Assembly (NCBI GenBank): GCA_002995625.1
Contig: PVBP01000022.1
Span: 1 to 40,919 of the forward strand
DNA length: 40,919 nt
Direction: 5' to 3'
DNA from: Lysobacteraceae bacterium
GTDB taxonomy: Bacteria; Pseudomonadota; Gammaproteobacteria; Xanthomonadales; Ahniellaceae
Shown here: positions 8,263-16,885 of the stretch, piece by piece
Position numbering within the stretch: the stretch's first letter is position 1
Layout: each line of letters begins with the position of its first letter
Made by a program: the position numbers and the translations under genes
The notes under the pieces: model-generated
The model's input: only the letters and a program-made list of their open reading frames with translations
What the model was told of the DNA's origin: nothing
The model's database searches: none

Positions 8263-9206
8263 ACGCCGGCGGAGCCAACGCGCGCACCGGCGATGCCGGA
8301 CGACGGAGCGAGCTCAGGCGCGCCGCGCTCGTGCACGCGCTCGAGCGTCTCGCGGCGCGGCCGATCGCGACCGCGCTGACCCTCGCGGTGCTGGCGCTGG
8401 CCTTGGCGCTCCCGCTCTTCGTCGCGATGGCGGTGCGCAACCTCGAGGGCCTGGCCGGGGGCCTTCAGGCCGCACGCGACCTGAACGCCTATCTCGTCCC
8501 CGGGCTCGATGCCGCCACGGTCGAAGCCACCCGCGCCCGGGTCGAGGCGCTGCCGGGGATCGAACGCGTCGTGCTGCGCACGCCGGACGAAGGCCTCGCC
8601 CGCGTCGCCGAGCTGCCGGGCGCCGCCGACGTGCTCGCCGGACTCGACGACAACCCGCTGCCCTACGTGATCATCGCGCAGGCGGACCCGGCGCTGGACC
8701 GCCCGGCGCTGCGCGCCCTCGCGGCCGAACTCGAGGCGCTGCCCGGGGTCGACCTCGTCCACCACGATCTGGCCTGGCGCGACCGCTTCGAGGCCCTCGT
8801 CGATGCGGCGCGACGGCTGCTCGCCCTGCTCGCGGCGATCGCCGGCGCCGGCGCCCTGCTCGTCGTCGCACAGACGGTCTGGACCGAAGTGGCCCGCCGG
8901 CGCGAGGAGATCGGCATCATCCAGATGCTCGGCGGCAGCCGCGGCTACGTGCGCCGTCCCTTCCTCTATGCCGGCGCGCTGCTCGGTCTCGCCGCGGCGA
9001 TCGGCGCCGCGCTCGTCAGCGGGGCGGTCTGGCTCCTGCTCGAAGGTCCCGTCGCCGCGCTCGCCGCGAGCTACGACAGCGAGTTCGTCCTCCGCGGTCC
9101 CGGCTGGCTCGCGCTCGCCCTGACCGGGCTCGCCGGCCCCATGTTAGGCTGGAGCGGTGCCTGGATCGCCGCCACGCGCGAGCTCGCCCGCGGCGATCGG
9201 CATTGA
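8259..9206 (+). CDS. ftsX: Cell-division permease-like protein FtsX
   Basis: Integral membrane partner of FtsE. 315 residues with a cytoplasmic N-terminus, a first helix (ALTLAVLALALALPLFVAMAV), a periplasmic domain of about 130 residues (NAYLVPGLDAATVEATRARVEAL onward) and three C-terminal helices in the FtsX/MacB-like fold. The EEIGIIQMLGGSRGYVRRPFL stretch is the conserved FtsX cytoplasmic loop. The ATG lies inside the ftsE stop region (4-nt ATGA overlap). In characterised bacteria the periplasmic domain engages EnvC or another hydrolase activator; neither is in this window. Confidence 0.92.
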   Translation: MNAGGANARTGDAGRRSELRRAALVHALERLAARPIATALTLAVLALALALPLFVAMAVRNLEGLAGGLQAARDLNAYLVPGLDAATVEATRARVEALPGIERVVLRTPDEGLARVAELPGAADVLAGLDDNPLPYVIIAQADPALDRPALRALAAELEALPGVDLVHHDLAWRDRFEALVDAARRLLALLAAIAGAGALLVVAQTVWTEVARRREEIGIIQMLGGSRGYVRRPFLYAGALLGLAAAIGAALVSGAVWLLLEGPVAALAASYDSEFVLRGPGWLALALTGLAGPMLGWSGAWIAATRELARGDRH

Positions 9207-9254
9207 GGCCCGTCCGACGGGTTCCGGACCGAGGCCAGGGTTCGAGGGGTCATC

Positions 9255-10112
9255 GTGATCGAAGCTCGTCTCACCCGCCACATCGCCTCCGACGCGCCGC
9301 GCGTGCTCGTCGTCGACGGCTCGCGCGTCGCGCGCCTCCTGATCGAGCAGGTCTTGAAGCAGACCTTGCCGAATGCCGTGATCCTGTCCTGCGCGAGCGG
9401 CGCCGAAGCCAAGGCGCAGCTCCAGTCGGGCGTCGTCGATCTCGTCACCACCGCGCTGATGCTGCCCGACATCGACGGCAGCGAGCTCGCCCAATACGTC
9501 CGTGAGCACGCGCCGCAGGCCTACATCCCGATCATCGTGGTCTCCGGCAACGTCGACGAGCGCCTCGCCCAGCGCGCGCTCGGCGATGCGGTCACCGACT
9601 ATTTCGACAAGGCGCGCGGCTACGCCGCGCTGGCCGAGTTCATCCGCGGCTACGTCGCGCCGCCGAACCGCGCCGAGGGGCGCGTGCTCTACGTCGAGGA
9701 CTCGAAGGTCGTGGCCCTGGCGACCCGGCGCATGCTCGAGAAATACGGCCTCACGGTGAGCCACGTGGTCAGCGTCGAGGAGGCCCTCGAACTCGTCCGG
9801 GAATCGAGCGCCCGCGGCGAGCTGCCCGCGGACATCGTGCTGACCGACGTGTACTTGAAGGGCGGCGCGACCGGCAAGACGCTGCTCGAGCATCTGCGCG
9901 GCGAGTTCGGCTACACCCGGGACGCGCTGCCGGCGCTGGTGATGACCGCCGACGACAACCCCGCGAACCAGGCCGCGCTGCTGCGGGCCGGCGCCAACGA
10001 CCTCGTGCACAAGCCGGTCGAAGAGCGTCTCCTGGTGACGAAACTGCTGTTCCAGCTCAGGGTCGCGCAGCGTCTGCGCGCACGCGCCACGGCCCAGCCG
10101 GCCGACGCGTGA
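9255..10112 (+). CDS. Response regulator with two tandem receiver domains, the first lacking its phosphoacceptor Asp
   Basis: 285 residues made only of two REC domains with no DNA-binding or enzymatic output. REC1 (about 14-135) has VLVVDGSR, the Ser of IIVVSGN and the Lys of YFDKAR, but Ala67 replaces the phosphorylatable Asp in [14 protein letters not shown]2 (about 143-275) keeps VLYVEDSK, Asp198 (LTDVYLKGG), VMTADD and the Lys of VHKPV, so it can probably be phosphorylated. It is likely a protein-protein signalling adaptor in which REC1 is a pseudo-receiver. The GTG start at 9255 is supported by GAGGGG ending about 5 nt upstream. It follows ftsX by 48 bp, and its stop overlaps the ung start by 4 nt (GTGA). 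The cognate kinase is not visible. Confidence 0.85.
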   Translation: MIEARLTRHIASDAPRVLVVDGSRVARLLIEQVLKQTLPNAVILSCASGAEAKAQLQSGVVDLVTTALMLPDIDGSELAQYVREHAPQAYIPIIVVSGNVDERLAQRALGDAVTDYFDKARGYAALAEFIRGYVAPPNRAEGRVLYVEDSKVVALATRRMLEKYGLTVSHVVSVEEALELVRESSARGELPADIVLTDVYLKGGATGKTLLEHLRGEFGYTRDALPALVMTADDNPANQAALLRAGANDLVHKPVEERLLVTKLLFQLRVAQRLRARATAQPADA

Positions 10113-10879
10113 GCGAGCCCGCCGCGGCGGCGGAGCGCGTGCGCCTCGAGGCCTCGTGGCGCGAGCGTCTCGCGGACGTGCTGGGCTCGCCGACGATGCA
10201 GGCCCTCGGCGCCTTCCTGCGTGCCGAAAAGCGCGCCGGCAAGGTGATCTATCCACCCGGCCCCGAGATCTTCGCCGCGCTCGACCGCACGCCTTTCGAC
10301 CGCGTGTCGGTCGTGATCCTCGGACAGGACCCCTATCACGGTCCCGGTCAGGCGCACGGTCTTTGTTTCTCGGTGCGCCCTGGCGTCCCGGTGCCGCCGT
10401 CGCTCGCGAACATCTACGCCGAGCTCGAGCGCGATCTCGGCATCCCGCCGGCCGACCACGGCTGCCTGACCGCCTGGGCCGACCGGGGCGTGCTGCTGCT
10501 GAACGCGGTGCTGACCGTCGAGCGCGGCCTCGCCGGCTCGCACCAGGGCCGCGGCTGGGAGGTCTTCACCGATGCGGTGGTCGATCGTCTCAACCGCGAG
10601 CGCGACGGCCTCGTCTTCATGCTCTGGGGCAGCCAAGCCCAGACCAAGGGGCGCCAGATCGACGGTGCGCGCCACCTCGTGCTGCGCGCCCCGCACCCCT
10701 CGCCGCTGTCCGCGCATCGCGGCTTCATCGGCTGCGGACACTTCTCCGCCGCCAACCGGTGGCTCGTCGAACACGGGCGCGCGCCGATCGACTGGCGGCT
10801 GCCGCCACGCGCCGAACTCGATCTCGAGGCCAACGCGTCGATGCCGGTCACCCGCGTCGATCGAGGCGCTCGCCACTGA
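10109..10879 (+). CDS. ung: Uracil-DNA glycosylase, family 1
   Basis: Removes uracil from DNA by hydrolysing the N-glycosidic bond, the first step of base-excision repair. 256 residues. The water-activating loop GQDPYHG (Asp74, His77), the LLLNAVLTV beta-strand and the HPSPLS minor-groove loop (His196-Ser201) are intact. The GTG start lies in a GTGA overlap with the response-regulator stop, implying coupled translation. Residues after the usual terminus (about 231-256) form an extra tail. Its codons overlap the 3' end of the opposite-strand regulator by 32 nt. Identification is firm. Confidence 0.95.
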   Translation: MSEPAAAAERVRLEASWRERLADVLGSPTMQALGAFLRAEKRAGKVIYPPGPEIFAALDRTPFDRVSVVILGQDPYHGPGQAHGLCFSVRPGVPVPPSLANIYAELERDLGIPPADHGCLTAWADRGVLLLNAVLTVERGLAGSHQGRGWEVFTDAVVDRLNRERDGLVFMLWGSQAQTKGRQIDGARHLVLRAPHPSPLSAHRGFIGCGHFSAANRWLVEHGRAPIDWRLPPRAELDLEANASMPVTRVDRGARH

Positions 10880-11492
10880 GATCGAGACTCCGCAGCATCA
10901 CGCCGGCCTGCGTGCGGTTGCGCACCTTGAGGCGGTCGAAGATCGCGGACAGGTGCGCCTTGATCGTGCGTTCGCCGATGCCGAGCTCGTCGGCGATCTG
11001 CTTGTTGAGCCGGCCCTCGGCGACCAGCCTCAGGACCCGGAACTGCTGCGGCGTCAGCGTCGCGAGGCGCGCGGCCAGGGCGCGATCGTCGGGGTCCACC
11101 GCCGGCAGCGGGGGAGCCGCGACCCCGCCATCGAGCACGGTCGCGAGCGCCGCTGCGAACTCCTCGGGCCGGGCGCGTTTCGGGATGAAGCCGCTCGCGC
11201 CATAGGCCAGCACCCGCGCCACGATCGCGGGATCGTCCTGGGCCGAGACCACGACCACGGCGACGCCCGGATATTCGGCACGCACCGCGGCCAGTCCAAC
11301 CAGGCCGTGACTTCCGGGCATCAGGAGGTCGAGCAGCACGAGCTCGATCGCGGGATCGTCGGCCAGATGCGCACGCGCCTCGTCGAGACTCGCGGCCTCG
11401 ACCAACTCGACGCCGTCGACGCATTCGGCGACGACGCCGGCGAGCGCACGGCGCATCAGCGGATGGTCGTCGGCGATCAGGATCCGGGCCAT
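10848..11492 (-). CDS. NarL/FixJ-type response regulator (REC plus LuxR HTH)
   Basis: 214 residues, the standard length for NarL/UhpA-type regulators. REC domain: acidic pocket Asp8/Asp9 (IADDHP), phosphoacceptor Asp55 (VLLDLLMPG), the Ser of VVVVSAQDD and the Lys of FIPKRA. The C-terminal LuxR helix-turn-helix reads [39 protein letters not shown], recognition helix at the end. The start is the ATG at 11492 ([11 protein letters not shown]), where the receiver fold begins; nothing upstream is conserved-looking. Its 3' end overlaps ung on the other strand by 32 nt. It is divergent from the hydrolase lipoprotein gene at 11618, with 125 bp between them, so it could regulate that gene; this is inference. 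No histidine kinase is adjacent. Confidence 0.9.
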   Translation of the reverse strand: MARILIADDHPLMRRALAGVVAECVDGVELVEAASLDEARAHLADDPAIELVLLDLLMPGSHGLVGLAAVRAEYPGVAVVVVSAQDDPAIVARVLAYGASGFIPKRARPEEFAAALATVLDGGVAAPPLPAVDPDDRALAARLATLTPQQFRVLRLVAEGRLNKQIADELGIGERTIKAHLSAIFDRLKVRNRTQAGVMLRSLDLSGERLDRRG

Positions 11493-11617
11493 GCTCCGAT
11501 CTTCGCCGAGCGCAGCGCCGAAGGACAGCCCGTCGGCCGCGACGATCGTCCGAAACCGGTCCATCGCGTGCGCGGGGTTTGGTACCGTCGATGCACCATG
11601 CCGTCGAGCGTCCACCC

Positions 11618-13483
11618 ATGCGTCTCGTTGCCCTGCTGCCCGTGCTGCTGGTCTCCGCCTGCGCGATGACGGCGCCGAAGCCCACGCTCGACGACGGTGT
11701 CGCGGGGCCCATCCGCGAGACCCGCCACGATGCCGGCGACGACCTCCTCACCGCTGGACTCGGGCTCGAGGGCCTGCGCGCGCCGACGCCGCCCGCGGTC
11801 CCGGCCGAAGCCGCGAACCCGGCCGAACTCCGGCGGCTCGCGCTCTGGGCCAACTGGCGCGGCATCGTCGACCTCTCCGATGCCGGCGGCTTCGCGCGGG
11901 TCTGGGGCCCCGCCCCCGACCGCTCGCTGCCGCGCGTTCCCGGGCGCGAGTACGCGGCCTTCGCGACCGTGCCGGGCGCGCGCCAACCGCACCGGGTGCT
12001 GGCCCAAGTGCCCGATGCCTTCGACCGCGCGCGGCGCTGCCTCGTGGTCGCGCCGACCTCGGGCTCTCGCGGGATCTACGGCGCGATCGGATTCGCCGGC
12101 GCGTGGGGGCTGACGCGCGGATGCGCGGTGGCCTACACCGACAAGGGCGCCGGCTCCGACGCCTTCGACTGGGACAGCGACAGCGGCGTCGCGCTCGATG
12201 GCACCCGCGCGCGCCGCGGCGAAGCGCCGCTCGGTTTCACGCCCGACGGTGCGAGTCCCGGTCCACACCGGATCGCGATCAAGCACGCCCATTCCGGCGA
12301 CAACCCGGAAGCCGACTGGCCGCGTCACGTCATGCAGGCCGCGGCCTTCGGTCTTCGCGCCCTGTCGATGGCCTTCCCCGAAGAGGCGCCGTTCACGCCC
12401 GAGAACACGCGGGTCATCCTCGCCGGCCTCTCGAACGGCGGCGGCGCGGTGCTGCGGGCGGCCGAACTGCCGGAGGCCTCGCGCGTTGCCGCGGTGGTCG
12501 CGGCGGCACCGCAACTGCACCTTGCTGGCGGTACCCCGCTCTACGACTACGCGAGCCTCGCCGGCCTGCTGCAGCCCTGCGCGCTGCTCGATCCGCGCCT
12601 TCGCGACGCGCCGTGGCCGGTGCCGCGCGCGAACCTCGAGCCGGCCCTGCGGGCGCGCTGCGCATCGCTGGCCGCGGCCGGACTCCTCGACGGCGACACG
12701 ATCGAGGCGCTCGCCACCCACGCCCACGACCGCCTCGAAGCGGCCGGCTTCGAGGCGCAGGCGCAGCGCGCCGGCGCGCTGAACGTCGCCTTCGATCTGT
12801 GGCGCTCGGTGGCGGCGGTCTACGCCAGCGCCTATGCCCGCGCCGACGCCGCCGAATCGGTGTGCGGCTATGGCTTCGCCACGCTCGACGCCAACGGTCG
12901 CCCGCGCGCGACGGCGCCGGGCGAGCGAGCGCGCTGGTTCGGCGAACACGCCGGCGTCGCCCCGAGCGGCGGCATCGGGCTCGTCGACGGCCTCGCGAGC
13001 GGCGCCGATCCGGCGCTGCCGGGGCTCCTCTGCGCGCGCCAGGGATGGATCGGCGAAGACGCCCTGGCCGGGCGCATCCGCACGGGCATCGCGCAGACGC
13101 AGGCGACCGGCCGGCCGCTCGCGCCCCGCGTCGTCGTCGTGCACGGCCGCGACGATGGTCTGATCCCGGCCGCGCTGACCGCGCGTCCATGGGTCGAGGC
13201 CGCGCAGGCGACCGGGGCCGACGTCCGCTACCTCGAGATCGCGAACGTGCAGCACTTCGACGCGTTCCTGGGTCTTCCCGGCGTCGCGCCGCACTACCTG
13301 CCTCTCCTGCCCTTCGCGTGGGCGGTGCTCGACGCGGTACTGGCGAAGCTCGAGGACGGCTCGCCGCTGCCAGCGAGCGGAAACATCGAGACGAAGTCCC
13401 GCGGGACCGACGGCGCGGGCGCCGCCCGTCCGCTCGAGGCCGCGCACCTTGGCCAGATCACCCGGATCGGCCCTCGACGCTGA
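11618..13483 (+). CDS. D-3-hydroxybutyrate oligomer hydrolase family lipoprotein
   Basis: 621 residues resembling the 3HBOH family of extracellular or periplasmic esterases, which cut short 3-hydroxybutyrate oligomers released from polyhydroxybutyrate. Features recognised: VAPTSGSRGIYG, AYTDKGAG, the long DGDG-like insert region, and the nucleophile in ILAGLSNGGGAVLRAAE (Ser272). VVVHGRDDGLIP and VQHFDAF near the end probably carry the Asp and His of the triad. The ATG at 11618 gives MRLVALLPVLLVSAC, a lipoprotein signal with Cys15, and is preferred over an earlier ATG at 11579. Lipidation would place the enzyme at the outer or inner membrane facing the periplasm. No PHB synthase or depolymerase is nearby. 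The stop is only 3 bp from the end of the convergent rhomboid gene. Confidence 0.8.
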   Translation: MRLVALLPVLLVSACAMTAPKPTLDDGVAGPIRETRHDAGDDLLTAGLGLEGLRAPTPPAVPAEAANPAELRRLALWANWRGIVDLSDAGGFARVWGPAPDRSLPRVPGREYAAFATVPGARQPHRVLAQVPDAFDRARRCLVVAPTSGSRGIYGAIGFAGAWGLTRGCAVAYTDKGAGSDAFDWDSDSGVALDGTRARRGEAPLGFTPDGASPGPHRIAIKHAHSGDNPEADWPRHVMQAAAFGLRALSMAFPEEAPFTPENTRVILAGLSNGGGAVLRAAELPEASRVAAVVAAAPQLHLAGGTPLYDYASLAGLLQPCALLDPRLRDAPWPVPRANLEPALRARCASLAAAGLLDGDTIEALATHAHDRLEAAGFEAQAQRAGALNVAFDLWRSVAAVYASAYARADAAESVCGYGFATLDANGRPRATAPGERARWFGEHAGVAPSGGIGLVDGLASGADPALPGLLCARQGWIGEDALAGRIRTGIAQTQATGRPLAPRVVVVHGRDDGLIPAALTARPWVEAAQATGADVRYLEIANVQHFDAFLGLPGVAPHYLPLLPFAWAVLDAVLAKLEDGSPLPASGNIETKSRGTDGAGAARPLEAAHLGQITRIGPRR

Positions 13484-13486
13484 GCC

Positions 13487-14287
13487 TCAGTGCCGCGAGT
13501 CGGTCGGCGGGTCGGTCTCAATGCCGGGCCGGCGGAACGGCACCACGCGGCGATCGTCCGGGGCCGGCTCGCGGCGCCACAGCACCGGGACGTGCTCGGG
13601 ACTTCGAAGCTCGAACTCAGCGCGATCGCGGCGCGCGAGCTCTTCGGCGATCTCGGCCTCGACCTCCCAGCTCCACTTGCGGCGCGCCGGACGCGGGTCC
13701 AGTTCGCGCCAGATGACCGCCGCGAGGAGACCGGCCACCGCGCCCGAGAGATGCGACTCCCAGCTGATGCCGGCCTCCCCGGGGAGCACGCCCCAGACCA
13801 TCCCGCCGTAGAGCAGGAAGGTGACCAGGGCGACGAAGATCGCGCGCGGCTCCCAGCGCAGCACGCCGAGCAGGGCGAGCATCGCCATCAGCCCGTGGGT
13901 CACCCCGCTGGCCCCGATGTGGACCGAGTCGCGGCCGATCAGCCAGGTGCCGAGTCCGGCGAGGAGCCAGATCAGCGGCACCGCCCGTGCCGTGGTCCTC
14001 GGGTAGGCATAGACCGCGAGCGTGCCTAGCACCAGGAGCGCGACGGCATTGCTTCCGACGTGCGCCCACGAACCGTGAATCAGCGGCGCGAACAGCACCC
14101 CGATGAGGCCTGCCGGATCGCGCGGCACGACGCCGAGGCCGCGATAGTCGCCGCCAAAAGAGGCAGCCACGACGTGGACCCACAGGATCGCCGCGGCGCC
14201 GGCCCCGGCGGCGGCGAGTGCCCGCCGCCAGCGCCTCGCATCACGGGCGATCGCGGCCGGAGCCGAGGGATCGAGGGCATCGCTCAT
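13487..14287 (-). CDS. Rhomboid-family intramembrane serine protease
   Basis: 266 residues. About six membrane helices carry the rhomboid signature: HGSWAHVGSNAVALLVLG, the catalytic Ser127 in GASGVTHG and His179 in SWESHLSGAVAG. Rhomboids cut substrate helices near the membrane surface. After the last helix (about residue 192) there is a charged cytosolic tail of some 70 residues, rich in Arg/Glu and ending in SRH, which is longer than in minimal rhomboids. The ATG at 14287 is the first in frame. The gene converges on the hydrolase gene and is divergent from the diguanylate cyclase. Confidence 0.9.
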   Translation of the reverse strand: MSDALDPSAPAAIARDARRWRRALAAAGAGAAAILWVHVVAASFGGDYRGLGVVPRDPAGLIGVLFAPLIHGSWAHVGSNAVALLVLGTLAVYAYPRTTARAVPLIWLLAGLGTWLIGRDSVHIGASGVTHGLMAMLALLGVLRWEPRAIFVALVTFLLYGGMVWGVLPGEAGISWESHLSGAVAGLLAAVIWRELDPRPARRKWSWEVEAEIAEELARRDRAEFELRSPEHVPVLWRREPAPDDRRVVPFRRPGIETDPPTDSRH

Positions 14288-14413
14288 GGGTCCGTTGTGG
14301 AGGTTCGCTCACGGAATGCAAGGCCGGCGGACGGCCGACGGGCCGACCGGTATCCTTCTAACGGAACCGGCTCCCGGGAATCTCGAATCCCGGGCTGGCG
14401 CGGAGGGGGGCGC

Positions 14414-15640
14414 ATGTTCCACATCGAAACCGCGATCCTGCTGACGGCGATCCTGAGCGCGCTCGTCGGCACGGTAATCGTCTACGGCGCGTCGAGCTTT
14501 CCCGAAGGTCTCCGTCCGTCGGTACGGGTGTGGGGTCTCGCGATGATCGGCGGTGCTTGTGCCTGGCTGCTGTTCGGGGCACGGGAGGTGGCGGTGTTCT
14601 CGCTCACGATCGCGCTCGCGAACGTGATGCTGGTGGCCTCCTATGCGACCTTGCTGTGGTCGGTGTGCCGCCTGCTCCGCTTCGAGACGCGCCCATGGTC
14701 GACGTTCGCCCTGTTGGCCGCGGTGTTTGTCGGCTCGGTCCACTACACCTTCGTCGAACCTAACCTCGGGCTCAGGATCAGCGTCGTGATCCTCGCGATC
14801 TCGGTGCTGTGCGGGGCCGGCATTGCCGTCGTGTGGCGCCGTGCGCCGCGCCCGCTGCGACCGGGCGCGCGGATCGCGATGGCCAGTTTCGGCGTCGTCG
14901 GGGCGCTGTTGCTGCTGCGCGCAGCGCTCGAGTTGACCGGTGTCGCGCCGGTAGGGCAATTTCGCGAGGCGACCCTGGCCCACGGCACCCTCTTCGTGCT
15001 CGGCGCGCTCGGGCCCACCGCTTCGTCGATCGGTTTCCTGATGATGGCCTACGATCAGGTCCGCGACGAACTCGACGAACTCGCCTCGCGCGATTCGCTG
15101 ACCGGTGTTCTCAGGCGCCGGACCTTCGTCGCGATGGCCGCAGGCGCGCTGTCCGGCGCCCAACGCCACGGCCGCACGCTCGGCCTGCTGCTGATCGATG
15201 CCGACCATTTCAAGCGCATCAACGATACCTTCGGGCATGCCCGCGGCGACGAGGCGCTCTGCGTGCTCGCCGACACGCTCCGCGACCTCATCCGCGCCGA
15301 GGATCTCCTTGGCCGCTACGGCGGGGAGGAGTTTGTGGTCCTGATGCCGGATGTCGACCTGCTCGGTGCCGCGGCGGCGGCGGAACGCTTGCGGCAGGCG
15401 ATCGGCGACCAGCCACGGCAGCGGCGGCTCGGCTACGAGCTCAGGGTTTCGATCGGCGTCGCGGTCTCGCGGCAGGGCGAGGATCTCGACGCGCTGATCC
15501 GGCGCGCCGACCAGGCCTTGTACGCCGCGAAGCGCGCCGGCCGCAATCGCGTCGCGGTCGCCGATTCCGAGACCGGGATCTCGGTGCTGGCCGGGTCCGG
15601 TCCGGAGCCGGTCGGTGCGCCCCACGAGTTCGTGAGCTGA
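14414..15640 (+). CDS. Membrane-bound diguanylate cyclase (GGDEF)
   Basis: Makes cyclic di-GMP from two GTP. 408 residues: about six or seven N-terminal membrane helices to residue 215, a short linker (YDQVRDELDELASRDSLTGVLRRR) and a complete GGDEF domain with active-site GGEEF in RYGGEEFVVLMPD. The product-inhibition site RxxD (RAED) sits five residues before GGEEF, so feedback control should work. LIDADHFKRINDTFGHARGDE carries the metal and nucleotide residues. The start at 14414 is fixed by GGAGGGGGG immediately upstream (14402-14410) and by the first helix. No EAL domain is attached. The signal sensed by the membrane part is unknown. Confidence 0.92.
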   Translation: MFHIETAILLTAILSALVGTVIVYGASSFPEGLRPSVRVWGLAMIGGACAWLLFGAREVAVFSLTIALANVMLVASYATLLWSVCRLLRFETRPWSTFALLAAVFVGSVHYTFVEPNLGLRISVVILAISVLCGAGIAVVWRRAPRPLRPGARIAMASFGVVGALLLLRAALELTGVAPVGQFREATLAHGTLFVLGALGPTASSIGFLMMAYDQVRDELDELASRDSLTGVLRRRTFVAMAAGALSGAQRHGRTLGLLLIDADHFKRINDTFGHARGDEALCVLADTLRDLIRAEDLLGRYGGEEFVVLMPDVDLLGAAAAAERLRQAIGDQPRQRRLGYELRVSIGVAVSRQGEDLDALIRRADQALYAAKRAGRNRVAVADSETGISVLAGSGPEPVGAPHEFVS

Positions 15641-15703
15641 GCCCGAGCCGACGCCGGCCGATCGGCAGGGACCTCGCGACGACGCCGTCGGTATCCTCCA
15701 CCG

Positions 15704-16879
15704 ATGGTCACCAGTGCATACCCCGTCGTCCGGCTCAAGATCGAGCGCCGCTCGAACCACCCGTGGATCTACCAGAAGATGGTCGAGAAGCCTGCCGAGA
15801 GGCCCCGGCCGGGGAGCGTCGTCGACATCGTCGATGCGACCGGTCGCTGGGTCGGGCGCGGTTTCTACAACGGCCACTCGCGGATCGCGCTGCGCGTCCT
15901 GACCGAACGTCCCGAAGAAGCGATCGACGGGGCCTTCTTCGCGCGCAGGCTGGCCGCCGCGGTCTCGCTGCGTCGGGAGGTGCTCGGGCTCGACCGCGTC
16001 ACCGATGCGTGGCGCGTCTGTCACGCCGAGGGCGATGGCCTCTCTGGCCTCGTCGTCGACCGTTTCGGCGACACGCTGGTGACCGAGTATTTCTCGGCCG
16101 GGATGTTCAGGCAGCGCGAAGCGATCCGGTCTGCGCTCGACGCGCTGTTCCCCGGCTCGAAGCACTACGCTTTCGCCGAGGAGCACGTCGCCAAGCAGGA
16201 GAGTTTCGACTTCCGCGCCGGTCCCGCGCCGGAGCCGATCGTGATCACGGAGCACGGCCTGCGTTTCCGCGCGGCGCCGGGTTCGCGCCACAAGACCGGC
16301 TTCTTCGCCGACCAGCGCGACAACCGGCGAAGGCTCGCCGAGTTCTGCGCGGGGCGGCGCGTGCTCGACCTTTGCTGCAATTCGGGAGGATTTGCGATCT
16401 ACGCGAAGGCCCTCGGCGGCGCCGGGGAAGTCGTCGGGCTCGACATCGACCGCGAGGTGCTGGCGCTCGCCGAATCGAACGCGAGGCTCAACCGGGCGCG
16501 CTTGCGCTGGGTCGAGGCGGATCTCTTCCACTGGCTGCGCGAGTACCAGCAGGGCGCGCGCGAGCCCTTCGACGTCGTGATCCTCGATCCCGCGAAGATG
16601 ACGCGCGATCGCGAGCAGGTGATCCCGGCGTTGAAGAAGTACCTCGACATGAACCGCCTCGCGCTCGGGGCGGTGCGTCCGGGCGGCATCTTCCTGACCT
16701 GCTCCTGCACGGGCCTGGTCGACGAGGCGCAGTTCCTCGACATGCTGCGGCGCGCCGCGTACTTCGCCGGGCGCTCGGTCCAGGTACTGGCCGTGAGCGG
16801 CGCGGGAGCCGACCACCCGTGGCTCGCGCACGTGCCCGAGAGCCGTTACCTCAAGGCCGTGTTCTGCCGGGTCGAGTGA
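15704..16879 (+). CDS. RlmI-like 23S rRNA (cytosine-5) methyltransferase
   Basis: Class I SAM-dependent methyltransferase of the RlmI/YccW family, which in E. coli makes m5C1962 in 23S rRNA. 391 residues, matching the family. A PUA domain (about 8-85; HPWIYQKMVEKP, PGSVVDIVDATG) precedes an EEHVAK-containing middle domain and the Rossmann methyltransferase core. Visible motifs: motif I VLDLCCNSGGFAIYAKALG, acidic ribose-binding VVGLDIDRE, motif IV VVILDPAKMT, and TCSCTG containing the candidate catalytic Cys. The start is the ATG at 15704. It follows the diguanylate cyclase by 63 bp on the same strand. Confidence 0.87.
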   Translation: MVTSAYPVVRLKIERRSNHPWIYQKMVEKPAERPRPGSVVDIVDATGRWVGRGFYNGHSRIALRVLTERPEEAIDGAFFARRLAAAVSLRREVLGLDRVTDAWRVCHAEGDGLSGLVVDRFGDTLVTEYFSAGMFRQREAIRSALDALFPGSKHYAFAEEHVAKQESFDFRAGPAPEPIVITEHGLRFRAAPGSRHKTGFFADQRDNRRRLAEFCAGRRVLDLCCNSGGFAIYAKALGGAGEVVGLDIDREVLALAESNARLNRARLRWVEADLFHWLREYQQGAREPFDVVILDPAKMTRDREQVIPALKKYLDMNRLALGAVRPGGIFLTCSCTGLVDEAQFLDMLRRAAYFAGRSVQVLAVSGAGADHPWLAHVPESRYLKAVFCRVE

Positions 16880-16885
16880 GGCCGC

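Noticed and set aside
14309-16831. An 840-codon minus-strand frame opposite the diguanylate cyclase and RlmI-like genes
   Set aside because: Both plus-strand genes have clear family motifs; the antisense translation is low-complexity and charged with no recognisable fold.
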